Shown here: one piece after another, positions 12,701 through 19,622 of the stretch
How the letters are laid out: each line of letters starts with the position of its first letter
Position numbering within the stretch: the first letter of the stretch is position 1
DNA from: Acidibrevibacterium fodinaquatile
Lineage (GTDB): Bacteria; Pseudomonadota; Alphaproteobacteria; Acetobacterales; Acetobacteraceae
DNA length: 64,000 bases
Assembly (NCBI RefSeq): GCF_003352165.1
Contig: NZ_CP029176.1
Span: 1,426,001-1,490,000, forward strand
Direction: 5' to 3'
Notes under the pieces: generated by a model
What the model was told of the DNA's origin: nothing
The model's input: only the letters and a program-made list of their open reading frames with translations
Databases searched by the model: none
Translations under genes and position numbers: made by a program

Positions 12701-12829
12701 GCGATGATCGGCGGTCTTTTGGTTGCGACGGTGCTGACGCTGGTATTCCTGCCGGCGCTCTATGCGCTCGCCTTCCGGGCCGAGAAGGCGCGGGAGGCAG
12801 CTTCAGTGCCCGTCATGGCGACGAAGTGA
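9761..12829 (+). CDS. RND efflux transporter, inner-membrane pump (AcrB/MexB superfamily)
   Basis: 1022 residues, full length for the proton-driven AcrB superfamily. The first membrane helix is followed by the family segment NEDPNFTLKLLVVSAQWPGA. TM4 contains GLLVDDAIIAVETM, holding the paired Asp residues of the proton relay. The second half repeats the fold, with a large periplasmic loop and C-terminal helices ending near GGLLVATVLTLVFLPALYAL. The start is GTG at 9761; no in-frame ATG fits. The NEDP segment is typical of the subgroup paired with short fusion lipoproteins. Substrate cannot be read from the sequence. Confidence 0.95.
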   Translation: MSGFNLSAWAVRHRALTGFLIALIFVAGAFSYTRLGRNEDPNFTLKLLVVSAQWPGATAAETQNLVADPIERKLQDLAHLDNFFTYVEPGLAVTMVLFEDSTPPKDVPELFYQTRKKLDDLRPNLPPGVLGPIVNDEYADVYGAVFALTGTDNAALTREAERVRDRFLKVPGAEKVTILGEIPRTIDVTFRQSRLAALGVTVPEIAQTIARQNLLAPAGLIQTGTTEVPLRVAGALAGPRSLAAVPITANGALLRLGDIAEIHRGYQDPPAFSIRHDGAPAVVVAVSTQPRVNRLAFGVALRAAAADIRADLPTGIVLQQIADQPKVIAESVDEFLLKFTVALGVVLLVSFFSLGWRTGIVVALAVPLTLSLVFVAMDLLGIELQRVSLGALIISLGLLVDDAIIAVETMVVKLEEGWERERAAGFAWQSTAFPMLTGTLVTAAGFLPIGFARSSTGEYAGGIFWVVAVALLASWVVAVVFTPYLGVLLLPQPKKALSHAAIYRTPLYRRLRRMVTFAVQYRGAVTLATVALFVLAVAGAGLVKQQFFPASARPELIVDVTLRQGASHAATEAAVAKVEDLLAKDRDVLWYTSYIGGGPPRFILSYNPTLPNNAVATIVMTTRDMAARERVRARLLAFAAGEGVPAARLHVSRIELGPAVGFPVQFRVMGDDLAGVRHAADQVLAALRETPGARDAQLAWGERAPSLRLALDQARVRELGLAPADIAATLDALLSGLVATEIRDGTKVIDVVLRAAPEERRDLAHLPDLIVPTAAGGLPLAQIARLEPQTEEPILWRRNRQPTLIVEAELQDGLQAIDVSAAAEARIRALALPPGVHVETGGAVEESAKANAALVAVFPVMVGALLLLLMIQLQDLRRVLLVLATMPLGLIGAVLALLLADAPFGFVALLGVIALGGMIMRNTIILVDQVRQDQAAGLPLREAIIESTVRRARPVVLTALAAALAFIPLSFNVFWGPMALAMIGGLLVATVLTLVFLPALYALAFRAEKAREAASVPVMATK

Positions 12830-12869
12830 TCACTTTCGCGCCGACATGCTCGCGCGCGCCGAGCCTCTG

Positions 12870-12898
12870 TTGACCCTGGCGAGACGAGTTCCTAACCT
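12870..12898 (+). promoter_or_regulatory. Candidate sigma-70 promoter for hrcA
   Basis: TTGACC (12870-12875) and TAACCT (12893-12898) are separated by exactly 17 bases, giving a start point near 12905, about 15 bases before the hrcA ATG. No CIRCE inverted repeat (TTAGCACTC-N9-GAGTGCTAA) is visible here, so this copy of hrcA does not appear to be autorepressed through CIRCE. Confidence 0.45.
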
Positions 12899-12919
12899 CT
12901 ATGGCGTAATGCTATCCGT

Positions 12920-14005
12920 ATGATGGATCAGAAACCGGTCACGCCCTTCATTCCCCCCCGTTCCGGCCTGTCGCCGTCGGTCATTGATGCGCGTTCGGCC
13001 GCGATCTTGCGCGAAATCGTCGAGCAATATGTCGCGACCGGCGAGCCCGTGGGGAGCCGTACCTTGTCGCGCCGCCTGCCGCTCGCCCTCTCGCCGGCGA
13101 CGATCCGCAACGTCATGGCCGATCTCACCGAGCAGGGGCTGCTTTACGCGCCGCATACCTCCGCCGGCCGCCTGCCGACCGATCGCGGGCTGCGGCTCTT
13201 CGTCGACGGCTTGCTGCAATTCGGCGACCTCTCGGAGGAGGAGCAGGAGACCATCAGCGCGGCGCTGCAAGCCTCCGGGCGCAGTCTCGAGACCACCCTC
13301 GCCGAAGCCGGAAGCCTGCTCTCAGGTCTCTCCGCGGCCGCGGGCCTGGTGCTTGCGCCAAAGGCCGAGGGGCCGCTCAAGCATATCGAATTCGTCCCGC
13401 TCGGCACTGGCCGCGCCCTCGTCGTCCTCGTCAATGCCGATGGCCAGGTCGAAAACCGGGTCATCGACACGCCGCCCGGCTTGCCGCCGGCGGCGCTGCA
13501 GCAAGCGAGCAATTATCTCAATGCCCGCCTCTCCGGCCGCTCGATCGAGGAGGTCCGGCGCGTGGTGAGCGAGGAAATCGCCGCCGATCGCACCGAGCTC
13601 GATACGCTCGCAACGCAAATCGTCGCCGCCGGGCTCGCGACCTGGACGGGCGAGGGGCGTGGCGGCAGCTTGATCGTGCGCGGCCAAGCGCGGCTTCTGG
13701 CCGATGTCACCGAGATCGAGAGGCTTGCGACCATCCAGGCTTTGTTCGAGCGGCTGGAAACCCAGGAAACCATGCTCAAGCTGCTCGAACTGGTCGAGGT
13801 CTCAGAAGGGGTGCGGATTTTCATCGGCGCCGAGAGTGGGCTGTTTGATGCCTCTGGCCTCAGCATGATCGTCGCCCCGGCGCGCAACACCGCTGATCGC
13901 ATCGTCGGCGCGATCGGCGTCATCGGCCCTTCGCGGATCAATTATGCCCGCATCATCCCGGTGGTGGACTATACGGCGCGCGTGATCGGCCGTTTGCTCG
14001 GCTGA
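12920..14005 (+). CDS. hrcA: Heat-inducible transcription repressor HrcA
   Basis: 361 residues. HrcA binds CIRCE operators and represses groESL/dnaK-type heat-shock genes, with GroEL helping it fold. The N-terminal winged helix is clear: VEQYVATGEPVGSRTL, LSPATIRNVMADLTEQGLL and the conserved HTSAGRLPTDRGLRLFVDGL. The central GAF-like domain and the C-terminal SRINYARIIPVVDYTARVI complete the family. Two ATG codons lie at 12920 and 12923; either could start. It is usually followed by grpE, but here the next gene is aroC on the opposite strand 13 bases away. Confidence 0.95.
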   Translation: MMDQKPVTPFIPPRSGLSPSVIDARSAAILREIVEQYVATGEPVGSRTLSRRLPLALSPATIRNVMADLTEQGLLYAPHTSAGRLPTDRGLRLFVDGLLQFGDLSEEEQETISAALQASGRSLETTLAEAGSLLSGLSAAAGLVLAPKAEGPLKHIEFVPLGTGRALVVLVNADGQVENRVIDTPPGLPPAALQQASNYLNARLSGRSIEEVRRVVSEEIAADRTELDTLATQIVAAGLATWTGEGRGGSLIVRGQARLLADVTEIERLATIQALFERLETQETMLKLLELVEVSEGVRIFIGAESGLFDASGLSMIVAPARNTADRIVGAIGVIGPSRINYARIIPVVDYTARVIGRLLG

Positions 14006-14018
14006 CGGCCAAGCCTCG

Positions 14019-15122
14019 CTAATTGCGCGGCAGACGCGGCTGCTCGGGGCTGTCCGGGTTCTGGGCGCGGTTGCGGAGCAAATGGTCAGCGAGGACGAGC
14101 GCCATCATCGCCTCGCCCACCGGCACCGCGCGGATGCCAACGCAGGGATCATGTCGGCCGCGGGTTGCGACCTCGACGTCGTGGCCGGTGCGGTCGACCG
14201 AGCGGCGCGGGGTGAGGATCGAACTCGTCGGCTTGACCGCGAAGCGGGCAATGATCGGCTGGCCGGTCGAAATGCCGCCGAGAATGCCGCCGGCGTGATT
14301 GCTCGCGAATAAAACCGCGCCGTCCTGCATGCGCATCTCGTCGGCATTGTCCTCGCCGCGCAAGCGGGCGGCGGCGAAGCCGTCGCCGATTTCCACGCCC
14401 TTGACGGCGTTGATCCCCATCAGCGCGCTCGCGAGATCGGCATCGAGTTTGCCATAAAGCGGCGCGCCCAATCCCGGCGGCACGCCCTCGGCGACGATCT
14501 CGACCACCGCGCCGACCGAGGAGCCGGATTTGCGGATCTCGGCAAGATAGCTCTCCCAAACGCCGACGCACACGCGATCGGGGCAGAAAAACGGATTACG
14601 CGCGACCTCCGCCCAGTCCCAATTGCCGCGCTCGACCGGCTTGTCGCCGATCTGGACGAGGGCGCCGCGGATGGTCACCCCCGTCCCGAGCACCTTGCGC
14701 GCAATCGCGCCAGCAGCGACCCGCATCGCCGTCTCGCGCGCCGAAGATCGCCCGCCGCCGCGCGGATCGCGGATGCCGTATTTGAGTTCATAGGTGAGAT
14801 CGGCGTGGCCGGGGCGAAAGCGCGCCGCAATCGCCTCATAATCCTTGGACCGGGCATCGGTGTTTTCGATCTCGAGCGCGATCGGCGTGCCGGTGGTTTG
14901 CCCCTCGAAGACGCCAGAGAGGATGCGCACCCGATCGGCTTCCTGGCGCTGGGTGGTAAAGCGCGACTGGCCGGGGCGGCGTCGGTCAAGGAAAGGCTGG
15001 ATATCGGCCTCTGAGAGCGCGATTCGCGGCGGACAGCCATCGACGACACAGCCGATCGCCGGGCCATGGCTCTCGCCCCAGGTGGTCACGCGCAAGAGAT
15101 GGCCGAAACTGTTATGGGACAT
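14019..15122 (-). CDS. aroC: Chorismate synthase
   Basis: 367 residues. Converts 5-enolpyruvylshikimate-3-phosphate to chorismate with reduced FMN, the last common step to aromatic amino acids. All three family signatures are visible: [17 protein letters not shown] near the N-terminus, [20 protein letters not shown] with the flavin-site residues, and near the C-terminus [20 protein letters not shown]. It converges on hrcA and is followed upstream, on the same strand, by a T-rich repeat region and fabI. Full length and intact. Confidence 0.97.
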   Translation of the reverse strand: MSHNSFGHLLRVTTWGESHGPAIGCVVDGCPPRIALSEADIQPFLDRRRPGQSRFTTQRQEADRVRILSGVFEGQTTGTPIALEIENTDARSKDYEAIAARFRPGHADLTYELKYGIRDPRGGGRSSARETAMRVAAGAIARKVLGTGVTIRGALVQIGDKPVERGNWDWAEVARNPFFCPDRVCVGVWESYLAEIRKSGSSVGAVVEIVAEGVPPGLGAPLYGKLDADLASALMGINAVKGVEIGDGFAAARLRGEDNADEMRMQDGAVLFASNHAGGILGGISTGQPIIARFAVKPTSSILTPRRSVDRTGHDVEVATRGRHDPCVGIRAVPVGEAMMALVLADHLLRNRAQNPDSPEQPRLPRN

Positions 15123-15160
15123 GAGGTGGCCATACGATCAGGGGGAAGCCCAGGAAGACT

Positions 15161-15294
15161 CTTCTTTTTCTGAAGAAAAAGAAGCAAAAAGACTTTTGTC
15201 CGTTGGGCAGTGCCTACGGCACTGCCCGCGCCGAGGAAACGGGATAAAAGTTTTTTGGTTCTTTTTTTCAAAAAAGAACGAAGCTCTTTTTCTA
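15161..15294. repeat. T-rich intergenic repeat, site 1 (aroC/fabI), with two inverted arms
   Basis: Left arm: a perfect 10-bp hairpin CTTCTTTTTC/GAAAAAGAAG (15161-15170/15175-15184, loop TGAA). Middle: a perfect 10-bp GC hairpin GGGCAGTGCC/GGCACTGCCC (15205-15214/15218-15227, loop TAC). Right arm: GTTCTTTTTT/AAAAAAGAAC (15258-15267/15270-15279), then CTTTTTCTA ending at 15294. The left arm is the reverse complement of the hairpin at 54437-54460. The middle and right arms match the site at 21274-21350. The final CTA is the complement of the fabI TAG stop codon, so the repeat abuts or overlaps the gene end. Confidence 0.85.
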
Positions 15295-16161
15295 ATCCGT
15301 GCTGGCTGCGATATCGGGCGCCGCCGGGTTCTTCATGCCGACGATGTGATAGCCGGAATCGACGTGATGGACCTCACCGGTGACGCCGGAAGCGAGGTCA
15401 GAGAGAAGATAAAGCCCAGCGCCGCCGACATCCTCGATGGTGGTGTTGCGCTCGAGCGGCGAATTGAGTTGATTCCAGCGCAGAATATAGCGGAAATCGC
15501 CAATGCCGTTGGCCGCCAGCGTTTTGATCGGGCCGGCGCTGATCGCATTCACCCGAATGCCGGCGCCACCGAGATCGGCGGCGAGATAACGCACCGACGC
15601 CTCGAGCGCGGCTTTGGCAACCCCCATGACATTGTAATGCGGGATCACCTTCTCAGCACCGAGATAGGAAAGGGTGAGCAGCGCCCCGCCCGGCCCCATC
15701 ATCGGCACCGCGCGCCGCGACACGGCGACGAAGCTATAGCAGGAAATATCGAGAGCCTGCAGGAAGGCCTCGCGCGGCGTGTCGAGATAGCGTCCGCGGA
15801 GATAGGATTTATCTGCCCAGCCAATGGCATGGACGAGGAAATCGAGCCGATCCCAGCGCCTGGCAAGGGCGGCGAAGGCGGCATCGATGCTGTTTTCTTC
15901 GCCGACATCGCATGGGAAGACGAGATCAGAGCCGATGCCGGCGGCGAGCGGCCGCACGCGGCGCTCCAAGGCTTCGCCTTGGTAGGTGAAAGCGAGCGCA
16001 GCACCTTGGGCGGCGCAGGCATGCGCAATGCCCCAGGCGAGCGAGCGGTCATTGGCGACCCCCATGATCAGGCCGCGCTTGCCGGCGAGCAAGGTTCCGG
16101 CGGCGGGCGTCTCGGCAAGCGGGACGGGAGCGGAAAGGGTCGTTTCGTTGGAATGGGACAT
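15292..16161 (-). CDS. fabI: Enoyl-[acyl-carrier-protein] reductase (NADH), FabI
   Basis: 289 residues. Reduces trans-2-enoyl-ACP in the final step of each fatty-acid elongation cycle. SDR fold with the FabI-type cofactor segment GLIMGVANDRSLAWGIA, the VHAIGWADKSYLRG stretch, and the catalytic Tyr-X6-Lys spacing within SYLGAEKVIPHYNVMGVAKA. Downstream come SAGPIKTLAANGI and HHVDSGYHIVG. I chose the ATG at 16161, preceded by AAGGGATAG; the frame opens further up to 16230 with no homology. The N-terminus is about 25 residues longer than E. coli FabI. The TAG stop coincides with the end of an intergenic T-rich repeat. Confidence 0.93.
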   Translation of the reverse strand: MSHSNETTLSAPVPLAETPAAGTLLAGKRGLIMGVANDRSLAWGIAHACAAQGAALAFTYQGEALERRVRPLAAGIGSDLVFPCDVGEENSIDAAFAALARRWDRLDFLVHAIGWADKSYLRGRYLDTPREAFLQALDISCYSFVAVSRRAVPMMGPGGALLTLSYLGAEKVIPHYNVMGVAKAALEASVRYLAADLGGAGIRVNAISAGPIKTLAANGIGDFRYILRWNQLNSPLERNTTIEDVGGAGLYLLSDLASGVTGEVHHVDSGYHIVGMKNPAAPDIAASTD

Positions 16162-16285
16162 CGAGGATCTATCCCTTCTCGGTTGAGTGCCTGACCCTCT
16201 CTCGTGACACAGCCGGGCGCTGTTGGGCAAGAGCCATGGCGCAAACGCGCCCGGGTCAGGGTCGCGGCCGCGCGCGGAAATGCCC

Positions 16286-18898
16286 TCAGGCGATGGCGAG
16301 CCGCGCCTCCAGCACGTCGTCTTCGCCGGGCAGGCGATGGAGGGAAAAGCCGAGATGGCGGACGAAAGCGAGCATCGGCGCGTTATCGGCGAGGATCTGG
16401 CCGACGATCTCGGTCATGCCTTGCCCGCGCGCCCAGCCGATGAGGCAGTGCATGAGCCGCGTTGCGAGCCCCTTTCCCTTCATGTCCGGCTGCACGATGA
16501 TCGCAAATTCGCTGCTCCCTTCATCGAGTTCGCGCACCAAGCGGGCAACCCCGACGGTCTCGCCGGTGCTCTCACGGACGGCGATGAAGGCGATTTCGCG
16601 TTGATAATCGACTTGCGTCATGCGCGCCATCTGCTCGGCCGCGAGCGTGCGCATGGGCGAGAAGAAACGATAGCGGATGTCTTCCGGGGCAAGGCGCTGG
16701 AAGAACGCTCCATGCGCCTCGGCGTCCTCGGGGCGGATCGGGCGGAGCAGCAGCCTCTCGCCGCCGGCGGTCCAAATTTCCTCGAGTTCGGCGGGATAAG
16801 GCGGGATGGCGAACTCTGCGCGGCTTCCCCGCGGGCGCAGCGTGAGCCCGGCATCACCGACCAGAACCCCCTCGCCATCGACGAATAGCGGATCGATGCG
16901 CAATGTCGCGATTTCGGGAAAATCGATCACCAATTGCGAGATCCGCACCAGGGTCTCGGCGATGGCGTCGCGGTTCGCCGGCGGAAATTCCCGAAACGCG
17001 CCGAGTAAGGGCGCAAAGCGCGAGCGCGCGATCAGCGCCTGCGCGAGCGGCAGGTTGAGCGGCGGCAGATCGACGACGCTTTCGCCGAGAATGGCGCCGG
17101 CGCTGCCGCCAAGGCCGAAGCCGAGCACCGGGCCGAACACCGCGTCGTCACCGAGAGTGATCGCCAACTCGCGGGCGCGGCGGATCTGGCGCTGGACGAG
17201 AAACCCGTGCGTCGGCGCTTGCCCAGCGGCCATCCGCGCCGCGGCGCGGGTGACGGCGGCGGCGTCGGCGAGATCGAGAACGACGCTCGGCGCGCCACGC
17301 TTCTCGGTGCGCCGCAGCTTGAGCGCGATCGGAAAGCCGAGCATCGTCGCCGCCGCCCCGGCATCCTCGGGGCTTGCCGCCGCCCGCGTCGGCACCACCG
17401 GCACGCCATAGGCGGAAAGCACCGCCATCGCCTCATCCTGCAGCAGCGCGAGACGCTCGGCCCGGCGCGCCGCGGCGAAAACCCGCGTCACCGCCACCCG
17501 GTCAGGAAGCAGGCGCAGCACCGTGCTCGGCGGCAATTCGCGCGCGGCGAGCCGGTTGCGGCGATGCTGAAGAAGATGATGAAACCCATGCACCGCCTGC
17601 TCTGGGGTCGCGAAGACCGGCAATCCGGCATCGGCGAGGCGCAAGCGCAATGGCGCTGCGGTGGTTTCCCCCATCGCCGCGACGAGGAGCGGGCGTTTGA
17701 TGGCGCGCGCGCTGGCGGCGATCGCGCTGGCCCAGGCTTCGTCGTCGGCGGCGCTTGGGCGCAGCGGTGGCGGGGCGAGAATGGCGAGGATACCGCCAAT
17801 GTCTGGGTCGCGGGCAAGGTTTTCGATCGCCGCCGCGCACCGCGCCGGCGAGTCGAGACCGAGATAAAGCGGCTCGAGGGCGCCGCCTTGACCGGCGAGT
17901 TCAGGCGGCAGCGGCCGCGCCAGCGCCGTCCGGATCGCCGATGGCAGCGGATGGAGCGGAACACCGAGGCGGAGCGCTTCATCCGCCGCCATTTCGCCGG
18001 GGGCGATGGCGGTGGTGACGATCGCGAGCGGCTCGCGGGTGAGAGGATTGGCGCGGCTCAGGGTTTCGGCGGCGGCGAGCAGATCCTCAAAATGGTTGAC
18101 GACGAGCAGCCCGGCGCGCCGGCCGGCGGCGGCGAAAGCGGCCTCGGCCGCGGGTCCGATGCCGGTTTCGTCTTCGCTATCGCGCAGCAGGCCACCGGCA
18201 CAAAGCGCCACCACCGGGCGCAGGCGGGCGGCGGCGCGGGCGGCGGAGATGAAGGCGCGCGGGTTTTTGAGCCGGCGGATATCGAGCAAAATGGCGCCGG
18301 TCGCGGGATCGCGCGCGAGCCAATCGAGCGTCAGGCCGAAGCCGATATCGGCGTTGCCGCCGATGCCGACGATGTGAGAAAAGCCCACCCCGTTCGGCCC
18401 CGCCCAATCAAGCACGGCGCGGCAGAGCGCGGCCGATTGCGAGACCAGCGCGGTGCGCCCCGCCGGCACCGGGAGATGGCCGAGCGTTGCATTCAGCCCG
18501 TGCGCGGGAACGGCGAGCCCGAAAGAGCCCGGCCCGAGCACCCTGACGCCGCTCGCGCGCGCCGCATCGCGCAGCCCGGGCATCATCGCGGTCGCGATCG
18601 CGGCAAAACAGCCACGCGCCGCGAGCCCGCCCAGCACGGCGCGCGGATCGTCGAGTGGTGCTGCGAGAATCGCGACGTCGAACGGCGCGACATCCGGGCG
18701 CGCCGCGCCGGCTTGCGGCGATATGGCGAGATCGCCGGCATCGAGCGTCGCGATGGCGCCGGCGAAGCCGCCGGCGCGGAGATTGGCAAGCACGATCGCC
18801 CCCTCCGCGGTCTCGGCACCGAACACGGCGACGCTATCGGGACGGAACAGCCGCTCCGGGTGGAAGCGATGGCGGGAAGCGCTTGGCAGCCATGGCAT
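16286..18898 (-). CDS. Bifunctional acyl-CoA synthetase-like / GNAT protein lysine acetyltransferase (PatZ-like)
   Basis: 870 residues, close to the length of the Pat/PatZ (YfiQ) protein acetyltransferases. Order of domains: N-terminal CoA-binding fold (FRPDSVAVFGAETAEGAIVLANL), a CoA-ligase-like domain with GFSHIVGIGGNADIGFG, an ATP-grasp-like region (residues ~480-700), and a C-terminal GNAT domain (residues ~725-870) with VGVARLVRELDEGSSEFAII and the acetyl-CoA loop QPDMKGKGLATRLM. Such proteins acetylate lysines, for example in acetyl-CoA synthetase, and respond to acetyl-CoA and cAMP in some species. The target here is unknown. It stands alone between fabI and the NRAMP leader. Confidence 0.88.
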   Translation of the reverse strand: MPWLPSASRHRFHPERLFRPDSVAVFGAETAEGAIVLANLRAGGFAGAIATLDAGDLAISPQAGAARPDVAPFDVAILAAPLDDPRAVLGGLAARGCFAAIATAMMPGLRDAARASGVRVLGPGSFGLAVPAHGLNATLGHLPVPAGRTALVSQSAALCRAVLDWAGPNGVGFSHIVGIGGNADIGFGLTLDWLARDPATGAILLDIRRLKNPRAFISAARAAARLRPVVALCAGGLLRDSEDETGIGPAAEAAFAAAGRRAGLLVVNHFEDLLAAAETLSRANPLTREPLAIVTTAIAPGEMAADEALRLGVPLHPLPSAIRTALARPLPPELAGQGGALEPLYLGLDSPARCAAAIENLARDPDIGGILAILAPPPLRPSAADDEAWASAIAASARAIKRPLLVAAMGETTAAPLRLRLADAGLPVFATPEQAVHGFHHLLQHRRNRLAARELPPSTVLRLLPDRVAVTRVFAAARRAERLALLQDEAMAVLSAYGVPVVPTRAAASPEDAGAAATMLGFPIALKLRRTEKRGAPSVVLDLADAAAVTRAAARMAAGQAPTHGFLVQRQIRRARELAITLGDDAVFGPVLGFGLGGSAGAILGESVVDLPPLNLPLAQALIARSRFAPLLGAFREFPPANRDAIAETLVRISQLVIDFPEIATLRIDPLFVDGEGVLVGDAGLTLRPRGSRAEFAIPPYPAELEEIWTAGGERLLLRPIRPEDAEAHGAFFQRLAPEDIRYRFFSPMRTLAAEQMARMTQVDYQREIAFIAVRESTGETVGVARLVRELDEGSSEFAIIVQPDMKGKGLATRLMHCLIGWARGQGMTEIVGQILADNAPMLAFVRHLGFSLHRLPGEDDVLEARLAIA

Positions 18899-19103
18899 AA
18901 CGGCACCTTATAGCATGTTGCGCCGCAATAAAGGATAGCACAGCCGGCGCAGATCTGTCGTGCGAGCCGGCACGGCCATGGCGGCCGATTTTTTCTCGCG
19001 CCAGGCGTTTTTTTCCTTGCCGTGGCCCGGGTCAGAGTCTTATCTAGGCGACGGAGAGGCGCGCCAAACCGTAAGCGTGCGCTTGTGCCTCGTTCCAGGC
19101 CAT
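18899..19103. other. Gap upstream of the NRAMP leader; no gene
   Basis: Divergent region between the PatZ-like gene and the NRAMP transcription unit. It contains the candidate promoter at 19017-19045. The one open frame here (18960-19148, plus strand) overlaps the promoter, has no ribosome binding site and no recognisable sequence, so I do not call it. Confidence 0.6.
19017..19045 (+). promoter_or_regulatory. Candidate promoter of the NRAMP leader transcript
   Basis: TTGCCG (19017-19022) and TTATCT (19040-19045) are separated by 17 bases. Transcription would begin near 19052, leaving a leader of about 280 nucleotides before the first start codon at 19334. This is a visual match only. Confidence 0.5.
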
Positions 19104-19330
19104 GAGGCTTGGGGCGATTGGGTCAACTTTCTGTCAGGGATCACATGAACCCGCGATCTAGTAGCCAGCCCTCGGAGAGCCATAGTTGGCGCTTAGCGCC
19201 TGCTTTGCCGCCGTCGGGATGGGTCGCCGCCCGGGATCCGCATGTGACCGTTAAGGCGCCAGCGCTTCGCTGCTGACGCCAAACGGCCAAGCCTCCCGGG
19301 CTCGAGTTACCACTTGAGCAAGAGGAGGCT
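19104..19330 (+). ncRNA. Structured leader RNA with Shine-Dalgarno switch (riboswitch-like, class unassigned)
   Basis: A closing helix P1 pairs GAGGCTTGG (19104-19112) with CCAAGCCTC (19287-19295), 9 bp without mismatch. Inside, TCACATG (19141-19147) can pair with CATGTGA (19241-19247). GGCGC-TTA-GCGCC forms a hairpin at 19188-19200. GGCGCCAGC (19255-19263) pairs with GCTGACGCC (19272-19280) with one mismatch. The P1 3' strand also supplies AGCCTCC (19290-19296), which is complementary to GGAGGCT (19324-19330), the ribosome binding site of the next ORF. An inner helix GCTCGAG/CTTGAGC (19300-19306/19313-19319, one G-U) would extend that alternative hairpin. The two structures exclude each other. 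I could not match it to yybP-ykoY, M-box, ykkC or other classes by eye. Confidence 0.6.
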
Positions 19331-19333
19331 GTG

Positions 19334-19537
19334 ATGGCCGTCTTTACCTTTCCTCGTCAGATCCGCGTGCCTGGCAATCGCCCGGCCGTAACACGTCGTT
19401 TGGTTTCCGACGCGGCGCCCGCGGGGCAGGTCGCGCGCCCGGTGCTCGACCTTCGTTGGCGGCACGATGACGAAGGCCGCTTGCGTGCGCATTGGGGCCT
19501 CGCCGCGACGCGCCCGCGGGTATCGTTGCTTGGTTGA
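19334..19537 (+). CDS. Small protein encoded in the NRAMP leader (67 aa)
   Basis: 67 residues with a strong ribosome binding site (AGAGGAGG, 19321-19328) six bases before the ATG; a GTG directly before it is also possible. The second half reads RPVLDLRWRHDDEGRLRAHW, a compact Trp/Arg pattern that I recall from small proteins next to NRAMP genes in other Proteobacteria, though I cannot confirm this. There is no signal peptide or membrane helix. It lies 85 bases upstream of the transporter in the same direction, so it may be a regulatory leader peptide, a translational-coupling device or an accessory protein. Function unknown. Confidence 0.6.
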   Translation: MAVFTFPRQIRVPGNRPAVTRRLVSDAAPAGQVARPVLDLRWRHDDEGRLRAHWGLAATRPRVSLLG

Positions 19538-19545
19538 ATCGCAAC

Positions 19546-19566
19546 GAGCGCCGGCCGCCGGCGCTC
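19546..19566 (+). other. GC-rich hairpin between small ORF and NRAMP gene
   Basis: GAGCGCCGG (19546-19554) and CCGGCGCTC (19558-19566) form a perfect 9-bp stem with a CCG loop. No T-run follows, so it is unlikely to be a strong intrinsic terminator; it could stabilise the transcript or tune translation of the transporter. Confidence 0.5.
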
Positions 19567-19622
19567 GCCGCACTCATTCCCCTCAGCCAGGCGCCGCCTT
19601 GGCACAGAACGGACCTGATACC

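Noticed and set aside
18960-19148. Plus-strand 62-codon frame before the NRAMP leader
   Set aside because: It would start upstream of the promoter and has no ribosome binding site or conserved pattern.
19104-19295. Assignment of the leader to yybP-ykoY, M-box or ykkC
   Set aside because: The conserved loop sequences of these classes (for example GGGGAGTA or ACATACTC of yybP-ykoY) are not present; a CTCGGAGAG resemblance to ykkC was too weak.
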